Assembly: GCF_001954135.1 (NCBI RefSeq)
Contig: NZ_MBEQ01000088.1
Location: forward strand, 31,311-95,310
Source: Mycobacterium sp. GA-1841
GTDB lineage: Bacteria; Actinomycetota; Actinomycetes; Mycobacteriales; Mycobacteriaceae
Reading direction: 5' to 3'
Length of the DNA: 64,000 nt
A program made the position numbers and the translations under genes. The notes beneath the pieces are model-generated. The model had not been told where the DNA came from, searched no databases, and worked only from the letters and a program-made list of their open reading frames with translations. Positions 24,397-32,858 of the stretch are shown in pieces. The number at the start of each line of letters is the position of its first letter. Position 1 is the stretch's first letter.

Positions 24397-25134
24397 ATGA
24401 CCAACCCATTCAACCCACCAGGCGGCTTCGGATTCGTGCCCTTCGGCCGCGAAGAAGCCCGCGCCATGTTCCGCCAGGCTCGCACCGCCCGTCGCGATCT
24501 CCGTGACCAGATGCGCGCCCAGGCCCACGCCGCCCGCGAGCAGCGCGTCGATCCCACCTGCCAGGCCGGACCCGGATTCGAACCGCGCGGCGGCTTCGGC
24601 TTCGGCTTCGGTCCGGGCCCCTTCGGCGGCGGGCCTTTCGGCGGACCTTTCGGTGGCCCGCGGGGTCGCGGCGGCCGGGGTGGCCGACGGGGCCGACGCG
24701 GTGACGTCCGTGCGGCCATCCTGACCCTGCTGGCCGAGCGGCCCATGCACGGCTATGAGATGACGCAGGAGATCGCCGCCCGCAGCAACAACCTGTGGAA
24801 GCCGAGCCCCGGCTCGGTGTACCCGACCTTGCAACTGCTGGTCGACGAGGGCCTGATCGTCCCGGCCGAAACCGAGGGCAGTAAGAAAACTTTCGAGTTG
24901 ACCGCAGAAGGCCGCCAGGCCGCCGCCGAGATCGACACCCCGCCGTGGGAGCAGATCTTGGCAGATCAGGAAGACGAGACCCCCGGCCACCAGAACCTGC
25001 ACGGGGCCGCTGCGCAACTGATGACGGCCGTCGGCCAGTCGGCCTATGCCGCCACCGAGGAACAGCGCCAACGCATCCTCGACATCGTCAACAACGCGCG
25101 CCGCGAGATCTACCAGGTCCTGGCCGAGGAGTGA
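24397..25134 (+). CDS. PadR-family regulator with Gly/Phe/Arg-rich N-terminal extension
   Basis: A 245-aa protein whose C-terminal half (about 105-245) is a PadR winged helix: AAILTLLAERPMHGYEMTQEI, then SPGSVYPTLQLLVDEGLI. The N-terminal 100 residues are atypical: a short Phe/Gly start, an Arg/Gln-rich helix (AMFRQARTARRDLRDQMRAQAH) and a low-complexity run of FGFG, GGPFGG and RGGRGG units. Such extensions occur in actinobacterial PadRs; the tail could bind nucleic acid or self-associate. GAAGGAG (24382-24388) fixes the start. It probably regulates itself through the CGATATATCG palindrome. Confidence 0.85.
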   Translation: MTNPFNPPGGFGFVPFGREEARAMFRQARTARRDLRDQMRAQAHAAREQRVDPTCQAGPGFEPRGGFGFGFGPGPFGGGPFGGPFGGPRGRGGRGGRRGRRGDVRAAILTLLAERPMHGYEMTQEIAARSNNLWKPSPGSVYPTLQLLVDEGLIVPAETEGSKKTFELTAEGRQAAAEIDTPPWEQILADQEDETPGHQNLHGAAAQLMTAVGQSAYAATEEQRQRILDIVNNARREIYQVLAEE

Positions 25135-25142
25135 ACAGCCCG

Positions 25143-25148
25143 TAGGCT
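25143..25148 (+). promoter_or_regulatory. Leaderless -10 box TAGGCT
   Basis: TAGGCT lies 6 nt before GTG 25155; the 12 nt before the start are identical to those before the first padR gene (TAGGCTGCCCTC). Confidence 0.55.
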
Positions 25149-25154
25149 GCCCTC

Positions 25155-25838
25155 GTGGACAGTCTCGTCGCCGTCGTCGTTCCCGCGCTCGTCGCAGTAT
25201 TGACCGCCGCCGGCGCCGTCATCGGACTCGAATTCCGCGATGTCGACGCCTACGAGCGCCGGCGCGGCATCTGGCAGTGGCTCCTGGTCCTGCTCGCCGC
25301 GGTCGCGACGATGGGCGCCACCGGTTCCGCGTCCGGTGTCGGCAGCCTGTGGCAGGCCGTCTTGATGGCGGTGGTCGCGGTGGCCGCCATCGTGTTCGCC
25401 CACGTGATGTGGCGGCGTCGGGTTCCCGACGCCGAACCCAGGATCCAGGCCATCGCGACGGCTGCGGCCCTCTCGGCAGTCGTGGTGGTGGTGGGCTCGA
25501 CTGCCCTCATCTACGTCCAGAACACGGGCTGCCGGCAGGTCGATCCGCTGGTGCAGTCCAGCCGGGCCAGTTCGGCCTTCGTCATGCCGGCGGTCGGCCC
25601 CAACCAGGGGCCGACGGTCGGTGACTACCAGGACTGGGCCAAGATCATCCGGGAACAGGCCGACCAGGTGACCAAGGGCGAGGCCGCCCAGCACGCCCAA
25701 CGACTGGCCGAGGTAGCTGAGCAGATCGCCGACTCCGTGCGCACCAACAACACGGGTCGGCACTACGAACTGTCGGTCGAGTTCTACGACGAACTCAAGC
25801 CGATCCTGACCAAATGCCAGATCCAGTTGACCGCCTAG
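25155..25838 (+). CDS. Four-helix membrane protein with C-terminal outer domain
   Basis: A 227-aa protein with about four transmembrane helices in the first 120 residues and a charged, helical C-terminal region (about 125-227) containing two Cys (CRQVD, TKCQI) that could form a disulfide outside. No catalytic motif was recognised. The leaderless GTG start is well marked. The stop overlaps the convergent glpK stop by 4 nt. Function unknown. Confidence 0.65.
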   Translation: MDSLVAVVVPALVAVLTAAGAVIGLEFRDVDAYERRRGIWQWLLVLLAAVATMGATGSASGVGSLWQAVLMAVVAVAAIVFAHVMWRRRVPDAEPRIQAIATAAALSAVVVVVGSTALIYVQNTGCRQVDPLVQSSRASSAFVMPAVGPNQGPTVGDYQDWAKIIREQADQVTKGEAAQHAQRLAEVAEQIADSVRTNNTGRHYELSVEFYDELKPILTKCQIQLTA

Positions 25839-27349
25839 ATCTCCACCCAATCCAGCGTGCGTTCAACGGCTTTGCGCCAGCCGGCATAGCCGGACTGCCG
25901 GGCCTCGTCATCCCATTGCGGGCTCCAACGCTGGCCTTCCTGCCAGTTCGTCCGTAGATCCTCCGGGCTCTCCCAGAACCCGACCGCGAGCCCGGCCGCA
26001 TAGGCCGCGCCCAGTGCGGTGGTCTCGGCCACCACCGGCTTGACCACCTCGACACCCAGCACATCGGCCTGGATCTGCATGCACAGCGTGTTGGCGGTGA
26101 TGCCGCCGTCGACCTTCAAAACCTCAAGGTGCACACCGGAATCGGCCTCCATGGCCTCCACCACGTCGCGGCTCTGATAACAGATCGCCTCGAGGGTGGC
26201 GCGGGCCAGATGCGCGTTGGTGTTGTACCGGGACAGCCCGACGATGACACCCCTGGCATCGGAGCGCCAGTACGGGGCGAACAGCCCGGAGAACGCGGGC
26301 ACGAAGTACACGCCGCCGTTGTCGGTGACCTGCCGGGCCAGTGCCTCGCTCTGGGCCGCACCACTGATGATGCCCAGCTGATCCCGCAGCCACTGCACCG
26401 CCGAACCGGTCACCGCGATCGAACCCTCAAGGGCATAAACCGGTTTCGCGTCTCCGAATTGATAGCACACCGTGGTCAGCAGCCCGTTGTCCGAGCGCAC
26501 GATCTTCTCACCGGTGTTGAGCAGGAGGAAATTGCCGGTGCCATAAGTGTTCTTGGCCTCACCGGGTGACAGGCAGACCTGCCCCACCATGGCCGCCTGC
26601 TGGTCACCCAGGATGCCGGTCACCGGCACCTGCCCGGCCAGCGGTCCGTCGTCGCGGGTGATCCCGAACGACTCCGGATACGACGACGGCCTGATCTCGG
26701 GCAGCATCTGGCGCGGAATGTCGAAGAGCGACAACAGCTCGTCGTCCCAGTCCAGGGTTTCCAGGTTCATCAGCATGGTGCGGCTGGCGTTGGTGACGTC
26801 GGTGACGTGTAAGCCGCCGCGGTAGCCGCCGGTCAGATTCCAGGTCACCCAGCTGTCGGCGGTACCGAAGATGGCGTCACCGTTTTCCGCGTCGCGACGC
26901 ACCCCGTCGACGTTCTCCAGGATCCATTGAATCTTGCCCCCGGAGAAGTACGTCGCGGGCGGCAGCCCGGCCTTGCGTCGGATCACGTCGCCGCGGCCGT
27001 CTCGGTCCAGGGCCGCCGCGATGCGGTCCGTGCGGGTGTCCTGCCAGACGATGGCGTTGTGGTACGGCCGGCCGGTGTGGCGATTCCACACCAGCGTGGT
27101 CTCGCGCTGATTGGTGATGCCCAGCGCGGCCACGTCAACGGCGGACAGGTTGGTCTTGTTCAGTGCGGTCATGATCGCCGCCGCGGTGCGTTCCCAGATC
27201 TCGACCGGGTTGTGTTCCACCCACCCGGCTTTGGGCAGGATCTGCTCGTGTTCGAGCTGATGACGTCCCACCTCGGCCCCACTGTGATCGAAGATCATGC
27301 AGCGCGTGCTGGTGGTGCCCTGGTCGATCGCGGCTACGAAGTCGGCCAA
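25835..27349 (-). CDS. glpK: Glycerol kinase
   Basis: A 504-aa FGGY-family kinase that phosphorylates glycerol to glycerol-3-phosphate with ATP. The N-terminal phosphate loop DQGTTSTR (about 9-16), the glycerol-binding WVEHNPVEIW region (about 44) and the C-terminal ATP motif DGGITANTLCMQIQADVLG (about 410) are intact, and length is standard. TTG at 27349 is preceded by GGAGGAAAG, a strong ribosome site. Glycerol uptake in mycobacteria feeds lipid synthesis; the divergent lipid operon makes a functional link plausible. Orthologue of Rv3696c. Confidence 0.96.
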   Translation of the reverse strand: MADFVAAIDQGTTSTRCMIFDHSGAEVGRHQLEHEQILPKAGWVEHNPVEIWERTAAAIMTALNKTNLSAVDVAALGITNQRETTLVWNRHTGRPYHNAIVWQDTRTDRIAAALDRDGRGDVIRRKAGLPPATYFSGGKIQWILENVDGVRRDAENGDAIFGTADSWVTWNLTGGYRGGLHVTDVTNASRTMLMNLETLDWDDELLSLFDIPRQMLPEIRPSSYPESFGITRDDGPLAGQVPVTGILGDQQAAMVGQVCLSPGEAKNTYGTGNFLLLNTGEKIVRSDNGLLTTVCYQFGDAKPVYALEGSIAVTGSAVQWLRDQLGIISGAAQSEALARQVTDNGGVYFVPAFSGLFAPYWRSDARGVIVGLSRYNTNAHLARATLEAICYQSRDVVEAMEADSGVHLEVLKVDGGITANTLCMQIQADVLGVEVVKPVVAETTALGAAYAAGLAVGFWESPEDLRTNWQEGQRWSPQWDDEARQSGYAGWRKAVERTLDWVEI

Positions 27350-27404
27350 CGTCTTTCCTCCATACAGGTAGAACTACTGTGCCGGGAACCTGTCGCAATC
27401 GTCC

Positions 27405-28172
27405 ATGATGGCCTACATGGACCGCGAGCCGACCGATATCGACCGGATGCCACGGGGCGGGTTCCGGGCGTCCTGCCTGGACCGGCTGCTGGAGACCGAC
27501 CGGCAGGAATATCTGGACCGCGATGATGTCGACGTGTCGGTGAAACGCCAGGTGATCGGCGCCCTGGACTGGACCGGCCGGTTTTTCAAGAACCATCAAC
27601 GGTTCGCCGGGATCGCCCTCGATCTCCTCGCCGACGTGCCCGATCCACGCATCCTCGAACTGGGTGCCGGCCATGGCCGGGTGTCCCGTCAACTGCTGGC
27701 CGATCACCCGACGGCCCGGGTCACGGTCACCGACGTCGATGCCGAGTCGGTGGCCCGCATCGCCGAAGGTGACGTCGGCAGCCATCCCCGCGCCGAGGTG
27801 CGGCAGATGGACGCCACCGCGATCGACGCCGCCGACGACAGCTATGACCTGGTGCTGTTCGCACTGTCCTTTCACCATCTGCGCCCGGCCCAGGCGGCGC
27901 GGGTGTTCGCCGAGGGCACGCGGGTGGCCGAGACGCTCCTGATCATCGACCTGCCGCGGCCGCCGGCACCGCTGCACCTGCTGCGGCTCGCCACGATGTT
28001 GCCCGCCGCCCTGGTCTTGCCGTTCGCCCACGACGGGGTGATCAGTTCACTGCGCACCTACAGTCCCTCGGCCCTGCGCACCCTGGCCCGCCACGCCGAC
28101 CCGTCGATCGAGGTCCAACTGCGCGGCGGCCCGAATTCGCCGCAGATCGTCATCGCTCGCAGAAGCCGTTGA
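27405..28172 (+). CDS. Class I SAM-dependent methyltransferase (lipid operon)
   Basis: A 255-aa methyltransferase. Motif I is LELGAGHGRVSRQL (about 85-97), with the acidic TVTDVDAES after strand 2 and YDLVLFALSFHHLRP as motif IV. The C-terminal part has a hydrophobic helix near LLRLATMLPAALVLPFAH, compatible with membrane association. It is 1 nt upstream of a CDP-alcohol phosphatidyltransferase, so methylation of a lipid head group or precursor is inferred. ATG 27405 is chosen, though 27408 or 27417 are possible; no clear ribosome site is seen. Confidence 0.75.
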   Translation: MMAYMDREPTDIDRMPRGGFRASCLDRLLETDRQEYLDRDDVDVSVKRQVIGALDWTGRFFKNHQRFAGIALDLLADVPDPRILELGAGHGRVSRQLLADHPTARVTVTDVDAESVARIAEGDVGSHPRAEVRQMDATAIDAADDSYDLVLFALSFHHLRPAQAARVFAEGTRVAETLLIIDLPRPPAPLHLLRLATMLPAALVLPFAHDGVISSLRTYSPSALRTLARHADPSIEVQLRGGPNSPQIVIARRSR

Positions 28173-28173
28173 C

Positions 28174-28755
28174 ATGCAAGGTCTTTACGCGCTCAAACCG
28201 TGGTACACCCGTCGCCTCGGCGGCATCGTCGACGCCGCGGTGGCGCGAGGCATCTCCCCCGACGTCTTCACCGTCGCCGGCGTGATCGCCGCGGCGGCCG
28301 CTGCCGTCGCCGTCGCCTACGGTTGGTGGCCGCTGGTGTTCGTGCTGCTGGGCGCGCGGTTGGCCGGTGCGAACCTCGACGGTGCGGTGGCCCGGGCCCG
28401 CGAGGTGAGCCGGCCGTGGGGATTCGTGCTCAACGAGATCGGTGACCGGACCTCGGACCTTCTGGTGTTCGCCGGGTTGACGGTGTGGGCCGCACGCACC
28501 GGCGGATCGGTCATCTGGGTGCTGGTGGCGGCACTGGCCGCGACCCTGCCGACGTTCGCCTCACTGGCTGCCGCGGGGGCGGGTGCGACACGGCGCAACG
28601 GCGGTCCGTTCGGCAAAACCGAGCGGTGCCTGGCGATCGTGGTGGCCTGCGCGCTACCCGCGCTGCTGGGCTGGGTGTGTGCGGTGATCGTGACGGGTTC
28701 CGCGCTGACCATGGTGACCCGACTGCTCGGTACCCACCGCGAACTGGCCGTCTGA
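28174..28755 (+). CDS. CDP-alcohol phosphatidyltransferase-like protein with altered motif
   Basis: A 193-aa membrane protein with about six helices. The CDP-OH-P signature normally has four Asp; here ANLDGAVARAREVSRPWGFV is followed by LNEIGD, so the first Asp is Ala and the third is Asn, while DG, AR, G and the last Asp remain. The family swaps CMP of a CDP-lipid for an alcohol. The lost metal ligands could mean a different reaction; E. coli YnbA-like proteins are the closest context match. Its stop overlaps the next start by 1 nt. Confidence 0.72.
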   Translation: MQGLYALKPWYTRRLGGIVDAAVARGISPDVFTVAGVIAAAAAAVAVAYGWWPLVFVLLGARLAGANLDGAVARAREVSRPWGFVLNEIGDRTSDLLVFAGLTVWAARTGGSVIWVLVAALAATLPTFASLAAAGAGATRRNGGPFGKTERCLAIVVACALPALLGWVCAVIVTGSALTMVTRLLGTHRELAV

Positions 28756-29660
28756 TGCTGGTCGACGAGTATCTGCGGCTGCTGCACTGGGACCGCAACC
28801 TGCCGTTGGTGATCGACTGGGGCCCGTTCGACATCCACATCGTCGGCCGGTCGGTGTTCTACCTGTGGGTCACGCTGATCATCCTGGCCCTGGCCGGCAT
28901 CGCGGTATTCGCCTCCCGCAAGCGGGAATTGATCCAGAAGTGGACCACCTGGGTCCTGATCCTGCCGGTGGTCGGCATCCCGATCTGGCTGGGCCGCGGG
29001 CCGACGGCGATCCTGGCCGCGGTGCTGGCCGTCGTCGCCGTCACCGAGTATGCCCGCCTGGTCAAGCTCAACCGGGTCGACACCTCGGTGCTGCTCGGGC
29101 TGGCCGTGCTCTATCCGCTGACCGCGTGGCTGCATCCGACCTGGTTGGGTTTGGCCGCCATCGGCGTGCTGTTGTGCGCGTTGCCCGCGGTACTCGGCGG
29201 CGACGTCGCCGACGGCAGCCGCCGCGCCGCGTTCACCGGATTCGGTTCGGTGTGGATCTGTTGGTCACTGGCGCATCTGGTGATGTTGTGGGAGAACGCT
29301 TTTCTGGTCTGCTTCGCCGCTGCCGCCACCGATGTTGCCGCCTGGTGCGGCGGTAAAGGGTTGCGCCGCTTCGGCTGGGCCCGCCGGCCGCTGTCCCCGT
29401 TGAGCCCGAACAAGACCGTCGGCGGAATCGTCGGCGCGGTGCTCGGCGCGTTCCTGGTGCTGACGTTGTTGGGCACGATCTCGGTGGGCCTGCTCGTCGC
29501 GGTGGCGTTCGGCGGGGTGTTGGGCGACCTGTTGGAGTCGATGGTCAAACGCCAGGCCAACGTAAAGGACGCCGGCGACTGGCTGCCCGGGTTCGGTGGT
29601 CTGCTCGACCGCATCGACTCCCTGCTGTTGGTCCTGCCTCTGGCGTATCTGCTGTCATGA
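28755..29660 (+). CDS. Phosphatidate cytidylyltransferase (CdsA-like)
   Basis: A 301-aa integral membrane enzyme that would make CDP-diacylglycerol from phosphatidate and CTP. The C-terminal signature is nearly complete: ESMVKRQANVKDAGDWLPG then GGLLDRID, with the usual His before GG replaced by Phe. About eight helices are predicted. Mycobacteria have a separate essential CdsA elsewhere, so this is a second, operon-specific copy. It is coupled to both neighbours (TGATG upstream, ATGA downstream). Confidence 0.82.
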   Translation: MLVDEYLRLLHWDRNLPLVIDWGPFDIHIVGRSVFYLWVTLIILALAGIAVFASRKRELIQKWTTWVLILPVVGIPIWLGRGPTAILAAVLAVVAVTEYARLVKLNRVDTSVLLGLAVLYPLTAWLHPTWLGLAAIGVLLCALPAVLGGDVADGSRRAAFTGFGSVWICWSLAHLVMLWENAFLVCFAAAATDVAAWCGGKGLRRFGWARRPLSPLSPNKTVGGIVGAVLGAFLVLTLLGTISVGLLVAVAFGGVLGDLLESMVKRQANVKDAGDWLPGFGGLLDRIDSLLLVLPLAYLLS

Positions 29661-30853
29661 GCCCTGTCGTCATGAGCCCTGCTGTCATGAAAATGGGCAG
29701 CCGGTTCCGGCATCACCTGTGGCGCGTGGCGTGCAGCCTGTCCGGCGGCCTGACCGTCACCGGGCGCTGGCAACATCCGGGCGGCTGCATCGTCGTGGCC
29801 AATCACGGTTCGCATGCCGACACCGCCGCACTGCTGGCGGCATTGCCGCCCTCGGCGGCACCGGTGTTCGCCGCGGCCTCGGACTACTGGTTCGACGTGC
29901 CGGTGCGCCGCTTCCTGATCACCACGCTGGCCGGTGCGCTGCCCGTGCGCCGCACCGCGTCGAGCACCTACGCCGGGCTCCTTGAGGCGGTGCGGCCCGC
30001 CGTCGCGGCCGGTCGCGCCGTCGTCGTCTTCCCCGAAGGCACCCGCTCCCGAAACGGGGACATCGGCGAATTCCGGTCCGGGGCATTGCATCTCGCCCGT
30101 GATTGCGGTGTGCCGGTGATCCCCGTCGCGCTGCTGGGCACCCGCGACGTCCTGCCCAAGAACGGCGCATTCCATCCGGGGCCCATGGAAGTCCGCCTCG
30201 GCGAGCCGGTCGACCCGAACACGCTCGATGCCACCGGGCTGCGTTCGGCGGTGGTATCAGACCGCGACGCGGCCCCGGTCCGCACCCGCACCTCGCGGAT
30301 CTGGGCAGCGGTGGCCCGCGTGATCGATACGCGGCTGAGCGTGCTGCTGGCGCTGCTGTGGGGTTTCGCCGAGGCGCTGAGTTGGCCGATCATCGCCGAG
30401 ATGGCGTTGATCACCTTGGCTGTGGCGGTCCCGCGCCGGGTGATGCCATGGGCGCTGGCGGTGACGGCCGGGTCGGTGCTGGGCGTGGTGACCACAGCAT
30501 GGTTGGCCGCTCGGGGCGTGTTGTTGCCGGCGCCGTGGACGACGGTCCGCATGGCCGCCACCGCCTATGAGCAGCTCGCCGCCGGCCCGCACGCCATGTT
30601 GAACCAGGCGCTCTCCGGTGTGCCGGTGAAGGTGTACGCCCGCGCCGCCGGACTGCACGGGATCGACCTGTGGGCCTTGGCCGGCTGGACCCTGATCGAG
30701 CGAGGGTGGCGAATCTGTCTGTGGGGGTTGGGGATCTGGTGGCTGGCCCGACTGCTGCACCCGTGGCTGCGGCGGTTCTACGGTACTTACCTGGTGCTGG
30801 TCGGCATCGGGTTCGCGGTGGCGCTCAGCGCGATCGTCGCGGCCTGGTCGTGA
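29657..30853 (+). CDS. PlsC-type acyltransferase fused to a multi-helix membrane domain
   Basis: A 398-aa two-part protein. Residues about 40-200 are a lysophospholipid acyltransferase with NHGSHADT (HX4D motif, about 49) and FPEGTRSRNGD (about 125), which would acylate lysophosphatidate. Residues about 220-398 hold several transmembrane helices with WGFAEALSWPIIAEMALI and AGSVLGVVTTAWLAARG, resembling the YqaA/DedA group. The start overlaps cdsA-like by 4 nt. The first 36 bases contain a near-duplicated ATGAGCCCTG unit, so the true start may be either Met. It overlaps the convergent acyltransferase by 29 nt. Confidence 0.8.
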   Translation: MSPVVMSPAVMKMGSRFRHHLWRVACSLSGGLTVTGRWQHPGGCIVVANHGSHADTAALLAALPPSAAPVFAAASDYWFDVPVRRFLITTLAGALPVRRTASSTYAGLLEAVRPAVAAGRAVVVFPEGTRSRNGDIGEFRSGALHLARDCGVPVIPVALLGTRDVLPKNGAFHPGPMEVRLGEPVDPNTLDATGLRSAVVSDRDAAPVRTRTSRIWAAVARVIDTRLSVLLALLWGFAEALSWPIIAEMALITLAVAVPRRVMPWALAVTAGSVLGVVTTAWLAARGVLLPAPWTTVRMAATAYEQLAAGPHAMLNQALSGVPVKVYARAAGLHGIDLWALAGWTLIERGWRICLWGLGIWWLARLLHPWLRRFYGTYLVLVGIGFAVALSAIVAAWS

Positions 30854-31979
30854 CGTGCAACAGCCACGCGAACGGCAGCGTGGCCAGCAACGTGACGACA
30901 AACAACACCGTCGCCGAGCCGGTGTACACGTGCCACCGGAGCACGAACTCCATGACCAGATCCATCGCGACGACGTGCAACAGGAAGATCTCGTAGGAGA
31001 TCTCGCCGAGCCACACCATCGGCCGGCTACCCATCACCCGGGCGTACACGCCGTTGCCGTTCAACGCCAGCGGGGCCACCACCAGGGTCGCGATGATCGC
31101 GTAGAACATGGTCTTGGCGAGGTCTTCGGTCATTCTCAGCGAGACGGCGGTGGTCACCCCCGCGATCGGGGTGGACACCACCAGATAGCAGGCCAGCGCC
31201 AGGGGTAACGCCGCCAACGCATAGCAGCGTGCGCCCGTCGTGCCCAGCACCGCGAGCATCATCCCGCCGACGAACCACACCAGATAATGCGGGAGCCACG
31301 TCCCGCCACCCACCGGAAGCCAGTCGGTGTTGTGCAACAGCAGCAGCCACACGGGGCTGACCGCGGCCAGCGCCGCCAGCCCCGACAACAGCAGCAGCGG
31401 GCGAAAACGTCTGCGGCACAGCACCGCCAACAGCAGATAGGCCAGCAGGGGCAGCACCGCATAGAACGCGACCTCCACCGCCAGGCTCCACATCTGGCTC
31501 AGCCCCTGGTGCAGATATGCCGTGAAGTAGTTGTCGCTGTAGATCTGGGTCAGGCTCAGGTTGCGCAGCAGGCCGGTCCAGGTATGTCCCGGATTCGGTT
31601 GCACCGGCCGGATTTCGTAGATGCCGTAGACCACGAGGACGGTGACGACGTAGGCGGGCATGATGCGGCGGAACCGATTTCGCGCATAGCGTCGGGTACT
31701 GGGCGCGTCTCCCTCAGAGGGTCCGGAGGCGGCCGCCTGCACCCAGGGCCGGAACAGCAGCAGCCCGGACAGCACGAAGAAGATCGCCACCCCGACCTCG
31801 AGCCGAGCGCTCATCAGACCCAGATACCCCTGCGAAAGCAGGCCGGTGCCGTACGCCGCGTGGGTGCCCATCACCGTCAACGCCGCCACTGCGCGTACGC
31901 CGGTGAGCGCGGCCACCCGGTCGGCACGCGAAACCTGTTCGAGACCGCCCTGCTCGGTGTCGTTCGACGACGACGTCAC
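30825..31979 (-). CDS. Acyltransferase-3 (OafA/YrhL type) membrane protein
   Basis: A 384-aa membrane acyltransferase with about ten helices. The family start is present: RVAALTGVRAVAALTVMGTHAA (catalytic His about 36) and FFVLSGLLLFRPW (about 70), then RYARNRFRRIMPAY. Family members transfer acyl groups to sugars or lipids at the envelope. GTG at 31979 is chosen since it lies 4 nt after the preceding hydrolase stop, giving a tight operon. Substrate unknown. Confidence 0.85.
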   Translation of the reverse strand: MTSSSNDTEQGGLEQVSRADRVAALTGVRAVAALTVMGTHAAYGTGLLSQGYLGLMSARLEVGVAIFFVLSGLLLFRPWVQAAASGPSEGDAPSTRRYARNRFRRIMPAYVVTVLVVYGIYEIRPVQPNPGHTWTGLLRNLSLTQIYSDNYFTAYLHQGLSQMWSLAVEVAFYAVLPLLAYLLLAVLCRRRFRPLLLLSGLAALAAVSPVWLLLLHNTDWLPVGGGTWLPHYLVWFVGGMMLAVLGTTGARCYALAALPLALACYLVVSTPIAGVTTAVSLRMTEDLAKTMFYAIIATLVVAPLALNGNGVYARVMGSRPMVWLGEISYEIFLLHVVAMDLVMEFVLRWHVYTGSATVLFVVTLLATLPFAWLLHVTTRPRRSR

Positions 31980-31983
31980 CGCG

Positions 31984-32781
31984 TCAGTATGCGACGGATG
32001 CACCCCGGTCCAGCTCGATGACCCGCTCCCCCAGGCCACGTCGGGCCATTTCGGCGCGGAAATCGTTCAATGACGACGCGAACACGCTGTAGTCGTCGAA
32101 GTGCACGGGGATCATCTTCGGCAGGTCCAGCAGCTCGACCAGATCGGCGCCTTGGCGCGCATCCATCGTCACGGTGAGACCGGGCAATTTCGGTCCGGCA
32201 GGCAGCCGGGTGCCGCCGAGATGCAGCACCCCGAGGTCGATCGAGGAGAACCGCACGGGGATCTCGCGTAGCTCGTCGACGAACAGCGTGTCACCCGAGA
32301 TATAGAGGCGCCGGGTCGCGGCCCCATCGGTGAACTCGATCATCGACCCCATCACCGGAGGTAACAACCGATCGACCGGCGTCGGAGCATGCCGGCCCGG
32401 CAGGGACGTGACGGTCACCGTGGTCTGGCCCTTGACGATCCGATGGGATTGCCACGTCGTCAACCCGACGGCCGCCCCGAAGCCGCGGCGCGTAAGGCGT
32501 TTGGCGGCGTGCGGGGTGGTCACGATCGGCAGCGCGTGGTCCAGCTTGCGCTGCGTCACCCGGTCCCAGTGATCGCCATGCATGTGTGAGAGCAGCACCG
32601 CGTCCACCGGTGGGAGCTCCTCGATGGTCAACGCGGGTTCTTTCAACCGTTTGGAGAGCAGACCGTAGCCGAGGTAGGCGTGCTGTCCCCGGTGCAAGAA
32701 GTTCGGGTCGGTGAGCAGGGTGATGCCGTCGACCGCGATCAACGTCGTGGCGTTGCCCACGAAGGTGACGGTGATTTCCAT
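31984..32781 (-). CDS. MBL-fold metal-dependent hydrolase (UlaG/UPF0173-like)
   Basis: A 265-aa metallo-beta-lactamase-fold protein. The metal motif HMHGDHWD (about 66-73) is intact, with further ligands in RHAPTP (about 130), SGDTLF (about 165) and VHFDD (about 228). N-terminal VTFVGNATTLI fits the UlaG/RomA branch. It is probably a phosphodiesterase or lactonase of unknown substrate. It precedes the acyltransferase gene by 4 nt on the same strand. Confidence 0.85.
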   Translation of the reverse strand: MEITVTFVGNATTLIAVDGITLLTDPNFLHRGQHAYLGYGLLSKRLKEPALTIEELPPVDAVLLSHMHGDHWDRVTQRKLDHALPIVTTPHAAKRLTRRGFGAAVGLTTWQSHRIVKGQTTVTVTSLPGRHAPTPVDRLLPPVMGSMIEFTDGAATRRLYISGDTLFVDELREIPVRFSSIDLGVLHLGGTRLPAGPKLPGLTVTMDARQGADLVELLDLPKMIPVHFDDYSVFASSLNDFRAEMARRGLGERVIELDRGASVAY

Positions 32782-32858
32782 TCCGACCGGCTACCCCGCG
32801 GTGCGGCGATTATGCGTGTTTGGTTGCGCCGGCCCCACGCGGCGTGTTGCATCGCGGT

